DNA of 64,000 bases, taken from assembly GCF_024437735.1 (NCBI RefSeq), contig NZ_JANFQO010000002.1:400524-464523 (forward strand), written 5' to 3'. Position 1 is the stretch's first letter, and every line of letters begins with the position of its first letter. The notes under the pieces are model-generated. The model searched no databases. It was not told where the DNA came from and saw nothing but the letters and a program-made list of their open reading frames with translations. Below are positions 46,101 to 55,100 of this stretch, piece by piece. The translations under genes were made by a program, and so were the position numbers. The stretch comes from Tahibacter harae. GTDB taxonomy: Bacteria > Pseudomonadota > Gammaproteobacteria > Xanthomonadales > Rhodanobacteraceae.

Positions 46101-49100
46101 ATTGATGTGGCGGGTGTCGCCAGCAGTACCGTCCTCGATACAACGCCACCGCTGGTGAGCGGCGAAGTGCTGCAGCCCTTCCGACGCAGTCCGATCACGG
46201 GCGCCGTGCCATGGGAGCCCGGCGTCCGCTTCGCCGCCGAGGACGCCAACCTCGATACAAGCTACCTCCAGGCGGCAGCGCACAGCAGCAACGAATGGCA
46301 GGACGCCGCCATGTCTTCACGCGTCAGTTTCCTGGCTGGCAAGGATTTCCGCGTTGTTGCGCTCGATCTCGCCGGCAATCGCCGTACGCTTGAACTGGGT
46401 GCGATGGAAGATCACGTTCGCATCATCGATTGCTCAAACGTCTGCGAGGACCCGGTACCCGGCAGTTATCCGCGCAGATCGCAGCCCGCACCGGAAAGAC
46501 CGGTACCCGATACATTTCCCGACCGCCATACCATCGTGGTCGAGGATCCCGCCAAGGTGGAACTGTTTCTCCAGGACGTCAGCGCCGGCCTCGCCGCCAT
46601 CGAGATCGAAACGGCAAATGCAGATGCGCCGGGAATTTGGAGTGTACTCAGTCACCTGCCAGGCACTGCGCCCCCTTTCGTTTTCGACAAACCGGGCGAT
46701 CGCGCGCTCCGCTTGGTGCTGCCGCTGCATCAACTGCCCGCAGGCTCCGACATCTATCTGCGTCCGGTCGGCATCCGTTCCGATGGCAGCCGCGTACCGG
46801 GTAACCAGATCCGCCTGCTGATGCGCGGCATCGGCCAGCCGAACATTCTTTGCTATTCCCCGACGCCGGATCTTTCCATCATCCCGCTTCCGTTGCAGGA
46901 GCTGGTGCAAGCGCAGAATCCAGCCCAGATCCAGGTTTTCGTGCAGACCTTTGTTCCCGGTCTGTCGGAGCCGCTGAAACTGGCCGTTGCACCATCCTCG
47001 GCGCATCTTGCCCAGGGCATCCACACACAACTGCAACCAGTTGCCCGCAACGCCCATGGCGCCGTGTTTCTGCTACAAGCTTCCAGCATGGGCGGAACCG
47101 CAAGTTACGGGGCGGGCGCCGTCAATCTGGCGGGCAATCGCGTGATGCGCGGCGAAATCGCCAGTTTGAGCTGCAGCTACAAGCCAGGCGACGAGCACGA
47201 CGAACTGGAAACCAGCAACGCAATGCAGGTAGACCCCCAATGCGGGTCGTTGCCGACAGGCCAGGGACGCGTCTCTTTCATGAGTCCGGCTGAACTACCG
47301 TTCGCCTCGGCCCTGGTAACGGCAGGCAGTCAGGAAAGCAAAGAAACCCTGTTGAACGAATTTCCGGTGCGCAACGACGCCACCGCCGGATCCCCCTACG
47401 GCTGGCGACTGGATCTGCCCATCGCCACCGCACAGCGCGCGCCCGGCACCCTGCGTGTCGATGCCACGATCAATCGCCTGGGCGCCGTAAAGACCGGCAT
47501 CGTCTACCTGCCCATAGACCACACGCCACCGCTGGCCGATCTCGACGAACCGGCCAGCGGCAGCCGCTTCTGCGCCACGCGCAAGGCGGACAAACAGGCT
47601 CTACGTTTCGCCGGACGCTTGCGCACCGACACGGCAGCCGAATGGCAGATCGAACTTTTCCACCCCGAACTGCTCGGCGGAAGCTACAGCTGCATATTCA
47701 ATGACGCCAACCGCACCACATTACAGTCCGGGCGTTGCCCGGTGCAGAACGAGCTGCATCCGACCACCGATGCTGACTTCCAGGTCACCGTCGAAGAGCA
47801 GCTGAACAGCGACGGCAACGGCGGATTCAGCAGAATAAACGGCCCGGTCCAAGCACAGCTGCGCACAGCAGACTGGTCAGGTGCGACAGTCTGTAGCAAC
47901 AGTGCGTTCTATCTCGACAGCGCAGTGGAGCTCGGTGAAGCAGCACTGCCGCAGCCCCAGATCGGCCAACGCCAGTTCAGCGTTCATGGAGCCGATCTAC
48001 CGGAGTTCGAAACGGTCTCACTCGGCCTCTCCCGCAACGGTTCACCGCGCTATCGGAACGTGACCGTGTCACTTCTGGCCGGCGAACCGCTTAACTACAC
48101 CATATCCCTGCACGCCATCGACGCTGCCCGCCAACTCGGTCCCGAATTGCAGCAGCTCGGCACCGGCAACGCCATCAGCGGCAATTTCGGCCTGAGCTGG
48201 GACGGCCAGGTGAACGGCAGCCCGGCCGCGGATGGCTTCTACGCCATCGTGATCCGCGCCACTGACAGCTGCGGCTGGAAAGCGGCGCGCGCCTATCTGG
48301 TCGACGTGGACTCCACCGGCCCCGAACTGGCGCTGACCGAACCAGCCGCCGGCAGCGTGCTCAATGCGGCCACGACCGAAGTACGCGGCACCGTGGACGA
48401 TGTGCATTTCGGCAGCTTCGATACCGCCCAGCCGTACTGGCAGCTCGGCGTGCGCGTCGGCGGCAGCCCCTTGCAGCTGATCAATGAACAGGACTACGCA
48501 CTGCCGCAGGCCGCCCTGCTCGGCCACTGGAACCGCGGCGATGCCCAGGGCACGGCGCAGTTCGCCCTGCTCGGCGTCGACGATTTCGGCAATACCAGTG
48601 AAATCGCCCTGCCCTTCAGCCTGGGCACGCCGCTGCGCCTGCTCGGCGCGGCGCGGCTGCAGCCGGCGCTGTTCTCGCCCAACGGCGACGGCCGTCTCGA
48701 CCAGACCCGCCTCAGCTTCGACCTGCTGGCTGCAGCCCGGGTCGATGTGACGATTTCCGGTCCGCAGGGAAGCCTCGTGGCGCAACTCGCCAGCGACCGC
48801 GCGTTCGATCCCGGCACTGCCACGCTGAACTGGGACGGCGCTGCTGCCGCCGACGGCGAGTACATCGTTACCGTGACCGCACGCGATCCCGCGCAGCCGG
48901 CACTCAGCGAGAGCGCGCGCCTGGCGCTGGGCGTGGACACCACGCCGCCGGGCGTGCTGGAACTGGAACCCGCGCAACCGTTCGCGCGCCAGGGCGCTAT
49001 CGCCCTGCGCCTGGACGAAGCGCATCTGGACCGCTACGACATCCGCCTGCTCGATGCCGCCGGCAAGGTCGTCGCCCAGGACAGCGGCGCGCAATCCGGC

Positions 49101-52100
49101 CGGCGCCTGCTGGGCCGCGTGGAAAACCTGGCCGATGGCGACTACCGCCTGGAAATCCTCGCCCAGGACCGCGCCGGCAACCGGCGCGAACTCGCCCATC
49201 CATTCCAGGTCGACCGCGTCGCGCCGGAACTCGCCCTGGATACACCGCCGCAGGACCAGGTACTGCCGCGCGCCGCCACCGCGGTCGCCATCAACGGCAG
49301 CGCGACGGACACGAATTTCGCCCGCTATGACGTAGACATCGCCCACGCCGGACAACAGGACTGGAACAACCTGGGCAGCGGCACCAGCGCCGTAAGCCAT
49401 GCGCTGCTGGCGCACTGGCTGGTACAGCAGGCCGATGGCGACTACCAGCTGCGCCTGCGCGCCGAAGACCAGGCCGGCAACAGCACCGAACTGCTGCGCG
49501 CCGTCGGCATCGACGGCACACCGCCGCTGGCGCAGATCAGCGCGCCGCAGGACGGTGCCGCCGTCAGCGGCGCGCTGCGCGTGCTGGGCAGTGCCAGCGA
49601 CACCTATCTGCAGGACTACCAGCTCGCCGTCGCCACACCCGACGATGCGGCCGCCGGGCGCTGGACGCCGGTGTTCCGCGGCGTCAGCCCGGTCAGCGAC
49701 GGCGAACTCGGTGTGCTGGACCTGGCCCTGGCCGAAGGCGACTACCGCCTGCGCCTGCGCGTCAATGACCGCGCCGGCCACAGCGCCACTGCCGTGGCAC
49801 AGTTCCGCATCGACCGCAGCCCGCCGCCCGTGCCGCTGCAATTGCGCGTACGCCTGGCCGGCGCCGATGCGCAGCTGGACTGGAACGCGGTGGCCGCCGG
49901 CGATCTTGCCGGCTACGCGGTCTATCGCAACGGCGAGCGCATCAATCCGCAGCTGGCACAGCAGCCGCGCCATGTCGACGCGGCGATTGGCGACGGCCAT
50001 TGGCGCTACCACGTCAGCGCCATCGACCCTGCCGGCAACGAAAGCGCACCGAGCAACAGCGTGCAGCTGGATGTGGACCGTACGCCGCCGCTGGTCATGC
50101 TGCAGTCGCCGCGCAGCGACGAGCGCCTGGGCGGCATCCGCGCCGTCGTCGGCAGCGCCTACAGCCTGGACGACGATTTCGGATCCTGGGAGCTGTCCGT
50201 GCGCCGCGCCGACGGCAGCGGCGCCGTGCAATCGCTGGCCCGTTCCGGCTTGCCGCAGCAAAACCAGCCGCTGCTGCAATGGGATACCCGCAGCTGGGCC
50301 GAAGACAGCGCGCTGATCCTGCGCCTGGCCGCCCGCGACCGCAGCGGCAACGAAGCCATCGCGGAAGTACCCGTGCGCATCGACAACCTCGCCCCGGCCG
50401 CGCCGACCGGCCTGAGCGCCGTACTGGCCGGCGCCGATGCCCAGGTCAGCTGGAACGCCAACGCGGAAACCGATCTGCTCGGCTACGTGCTCTACCGCAA
50501 CGGCCGTCCCGTCAACGGCGGCGCGCAGCTTCCCGCAGACCTGCGCGTGCTGGCGCTGAGCGACACCGGCTATCTCGACGCGGCGCTGGCCGACGGCACG
50601 CACCAGTACGTGGTGCATGCCATCGACCGCGCCGGCAACCTGAGCCCGCCCTCGCAGCCGGCCAGCGTCGGGCCGCTGGACAACGGCCCGCCGCGGCTGC
50701 AGATCGATACGCCCGAAGAGGGCCATGCCTTCGAGCAAAGCCTGGAAATCCGCGCGTCCAGTGCAGACCAGGATATCGCCAGCGTTGAATTCGCCTACCG
50801 CGCCGCCGGCGCCGGCACCTGGACGGCGCTGCAACCCGTGCTCGCAACCGCGCCGTACCAGATCACCTGGAACGCGCAGGGCCTGCCGCCGGGCGACTAC
50901 GAAATCCGCGCCCTGGCCCAGGACAGCGGCGGCCTCTCCGACCCGCAGCCGCCGCAGCGCCGCGTGCGCCTGGCCGACCTCACCGCGCCTTCGCCGCCGC
51001 TGCACGTGCGCGCCCGCGGCGACGGCGGCGGCGTGCGGCTGGAATGGCTTGCCAGCACGGCGGCCGATGTCAGCGGCTACCGCATCGAGCGCTGGGACGG
51101 CGGCAGCTGGCAGCTGGCCGGCGACACCATTGATGCCACCACGTTCAGCGACACCGGCCTCGACGACGGCACCTGGCGCTACCGCGTGCGCGCCAAGGAC
51201 GCCGCCGGCAACCTGTCCGGCGCAGTCGAAGACACCGCCTTCGTATTCGGCCTGACGCTGGAACAGCCGTATACGCCGACCAGCGCCGCGCAGACCGCCT
51301 TGCAGGGCCGCGGCGCACGTCCCGGCAGCGTGGAAATCCGCGTCGAAAACGGCGCCGGCAACAGCACGCTGCCGGCCCTGCAGAGCGGCGCCGACGCCCG
51401 CTTCAGCGCCGCCGCAATCGCGCTGCAGCCCGGTGAAAACCGCCTGCGCGCGCAGATCAGCGACAGCCTGGGCAACCGCAGCCGCGAAGCCGAAGTCTGG
51501 CTGCAGCAGGGCCAGCCGCCGTCGGCGCCAGGCGGCCTCGCCGCCAGCGCCCAGGCTTACGCCGCGCGACTGGACTGGAACCTCAACCCCGAGGCCGACG
51601 TGATCGGCTACCGCGTACAGCGCAACGGCCGTCCGCTCGCCGCCGACCAGGCGCTGGGCGGACTGGGCGCGGAATCGGGCCTCTGCTGCGACACGCCATT
51701 CGCCGTCGACGGCGATCCCGCCACGGCCTGGAGCTTCTACGCCGGCTATGCCGCGCTGGAAGAAGCCTCGGCCCTGGATCCGGCGCTGGAAATCGGCCTG
51801 GATCAGCCGCAGCTGCTGACCGCGCTGCAGCTGGACTGGCGCAGCGCGGCCGAGGCCAGCGGCAATGTGGACATTTATGCCCGCACGCCGCGCGCGGCCT
51901 GGGTACGCATCGCCCGCCTGCGCGGCGCCGCGGCGGCGCACGGCACGGCCGTGTTCGAGCCGCCGTATCGCAGCGACCGCCTGCGCATGGTCGTGCGTTC
52001 GCCGGGCGGCCATGCCATGGAAGTACCGCTGGCCCTGGCCGAGCTGCGCCTGATGGCCCGCCCGCTCAAGGCTACGCCGCCGCAGCAGGAAACCCTGCTC

Positions 52101-55100
52101 GACGGCCTGCACAGCTACCGCGTCAGCGCGGTCAATGCGCTGGGCTTTGAAAGCGCGCTTTCCGTCGCCGCGGAACTGGCCATAGGCGATGCGACCGGAC
52201 CCGACGCGGTCGAACTCAGCGGCACGCTGGACGGCAACAGCGCCCAGCTCAGCTGGAGCGCCAGCGCCGCCGCCGACCTCGCGCGCTATGAACTCAGCCG
52301 CGACGGCAGCGTCATCGCCAATCTGCCGGCGCAGGCGCCGCGCAGCCACACCGACGCCAACCTGATGCTGGGCGAACACCGCTACCAGGTCATCGCCTAC
52401 GACAGCTACGGCAACGCCGGCGCGCCGTCCAATGAGATCACGCTCGTCGTCGCCGGCGAGGCGCCGCAGATTCCGCAGAACGTGCAGGTGACGCGCGTGC
52501 CCGCGGGCGGCGCGCTGGATGTGAGCTGGCAGCCGCCGGCCGCCGGTCCGGCCGTGGCCGCCTACGCCCTGCGCCGCGGCGACAGCGCCGCCGGTCCCTT
52601 TGTGGAACTGTCCACCGCAGCGACGCTCGCCCGGCGCGACGCCGGTCTGGTCAACGGCCGCAGCTACTACTACACCGTGCAAAGCATCGACGCCGCCGGC
52701 AACCGCAGCCCGCAGAGCGCGCCCGTCAGCGGCACGCCGCGCGATGAGCAAGGTCCGCCGGCACCGCTGCTGACCTGGCCCACACGCGCCGGCCAGCCGT
52801 TGCAGACCGGCGCGGGCGCCAGCGCGGTCTGCGGCCTGGCCGAAGCCGGCAGCCTGATCGACCTGGAACGCGACGGCGTAGTCCTGGGCCAGGCCCGGGC
52901 AGCCGCGGCAGACAGCTACCGCAGCACGATTCCCGCCGGCCTTACCAACGAGATCCGCGCCGCCGCCGACGGCGTACATGTCTCCGGCCGCGGCAGCGAC
53001 GACCGCCTGCGCATCGTCGACCTGTCCACCCAGGCCAGCGAAGCCCTCTCCGACACGGCGCGTCTGGCGCAGTGGTCGGCGCGCGGCGGCACGCTGTACT
53101 ACGCCGACGGTAGTCGCCTGCTGGCGCAGCAGCCCGGCGTGGCGGCGGTGGATCTCGGCTTCGCACTGGACGAACTGCGCCGCTACGCCGTCGGCAGCGA
53201 CGACAACCAGGTGCTGCTGTACGGCGCGCCGGCCGGTGCCGCCGACGGCGTCTGGCTGCTGCGCCGCGACGGCACCGCTCCGCGCCGCTACGCCGTGCTC
53301 GACGGCCATGACCTGCTCGACACTGCGCCGCTGCTGGCGCCCGATCTGCGCCATGCCCTGCTCGCCACGCCGCAAAGCCTGCTGCTGCTGGATCTGCGCA
53401 GCGGCGAACTGCGCGCCGAGATCCCGGCCGACAGCGCGGTCGCCCCGTCCTGGGCCGCGGACAGCCGCCGCTTCGCCCATGCCAGCGGCATCGGCGGCAA
53501 CTACCGCCTGGAGATCTACGACGCGATCGCGCTGCAGCCGCTGTCCGGCACCACGCTGGCCCAGCCCGCCAGCCGCGTCGCCTGGTCGCCCGACGACAGC
53601 CAGGTCGCCGTCGCGGCGGACGGCCGCATTGGCCTCTACGCCGCCGACAGCGGCCTGCCGCTGCCGGCGCCGCCGTTCAACCTGGCGATCAACGATGCAG
53701 AAAGCCTGGCCTGGACGGCGAGCGGAACACTACTGTTCCACACGGGAACAAACGTGGGCACCTTCACACCGGCCGGCTGGTTCTGCAGCACGCCGCTGCC
53801 GCTGCGTCCCGGCGACAACCGCATCGGCGCCAGCGCCGTGGACGATGCCGGCAACCGCGGCCCGGCCGCCGCGCCGCTGCTGCTGCAGTCCGCGGCTGCC
53901 CTGCCCGACCTGGCACTGAGCAGCGCCGACCTGTTCTTCGTGCCAGCCGCACCCGCGCCGGGCCAGGCCGTGACCGCCCTGGCCACGCTGCGCAACACCG
54001 GCCAGGCCGCCGTCGCCGTGCCCACCCTGGCGGTACAGCTGATTGCGCCCGACGGCAGCATGCGCACCATCGCCCTGGCCGCACCGCTGCCGGCGCTGGC
54101 GCCCGGCGGCGCGCGCCAGGTCACGCTGGGCCTGGGCACGCTGGAACAGTCCGGCTACTACCGGCTGCGCCTGGAAGCCGATCCGGAACAGCAGCTCAAC
54201 GAAACCCGCGAGGACAACAACCGCGCCGAGGCCGCGCTGGCGGTGACGGCCAGTGCCGATCCGCTGCTCGATCTCAGCCTGGCCGCCAGCCTGTTCCGCC
54301 CCGGCGAAACGGTCCGCGGCGAAGTGCGCGTCAGCAATCCCGGCCGCGAGTTCGGCGGCGGTCGCGTGCGCCTGGAAATCGTCGATGCGCAGGAATGGCG
54401 CGTGGCCGATCTCGGCGAAATCAGCGTTCCGGCGCTGGATCATGCGCAGCAATGGCAGCAGGTACTGAACTGGGATGCCACCGGCGTGCTCGCCGGCGAC
54501 TACCGCCTGCGCGCGCGCCTGCTGCGCAGCGACAGCAGCAGCCTGGCCGAACATACGGCCGCCTTCGGCATCCTGGCGCTGCGCCATGTCGCGCTGGATA
54601 TCGCCAGTCTCACGCCGGCGCCGCGCAGCGGCAGCAGCGTGCAGCTGCGCAGCGCGCTGCACTTCCTGCAGGGCAATGCGCTGCTGCAGAACGCCACCTT
54701 GCGCGCCTCGGTGCACGGCAGCGACGGCGCGCAAGTCTGGAGCGCCACCCAGACCCTGGGCGTGCTGCAGCCGGGCTACGAACTGCAGCGCGAAGACAGC
54801 TGGGATACCACCGCAGCCGCCGCCGGCGTCTACACCTTGCGTCTGACACTCAGCGCGCCGGATTTTGAACAGGAAGCGAGTTCCAGCCTGCAATTGGCCG
54901 GCGCCGTGAGCGATCCCGTACGCCTGTCCGGCAGCCTGACGCTGGCCCCGGGCGCGCGCCTGATCGCCGGCCAGGACGGCGCGCTGCGCTATCGCCTGGT
55001 CAACGAGGGCAGCGCCGCATTGTCCACACTGCAACTGCGCCTGCGCCTATACCAGAGTCCGCAGCAGCCCGCCCTGCTGGATCGCGAGGAAACCCTGGAT

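Noticed and set aside
40155..53480. Very long minus-strand open frames opposite the giant gene (about 1490 and 1800 codons)
   Set aside because: They mirror the codon bias of the plus-strand gene, show no recognisable domains (Ala/Arg/Gly/Gln-rich), and lie entirely inside it.
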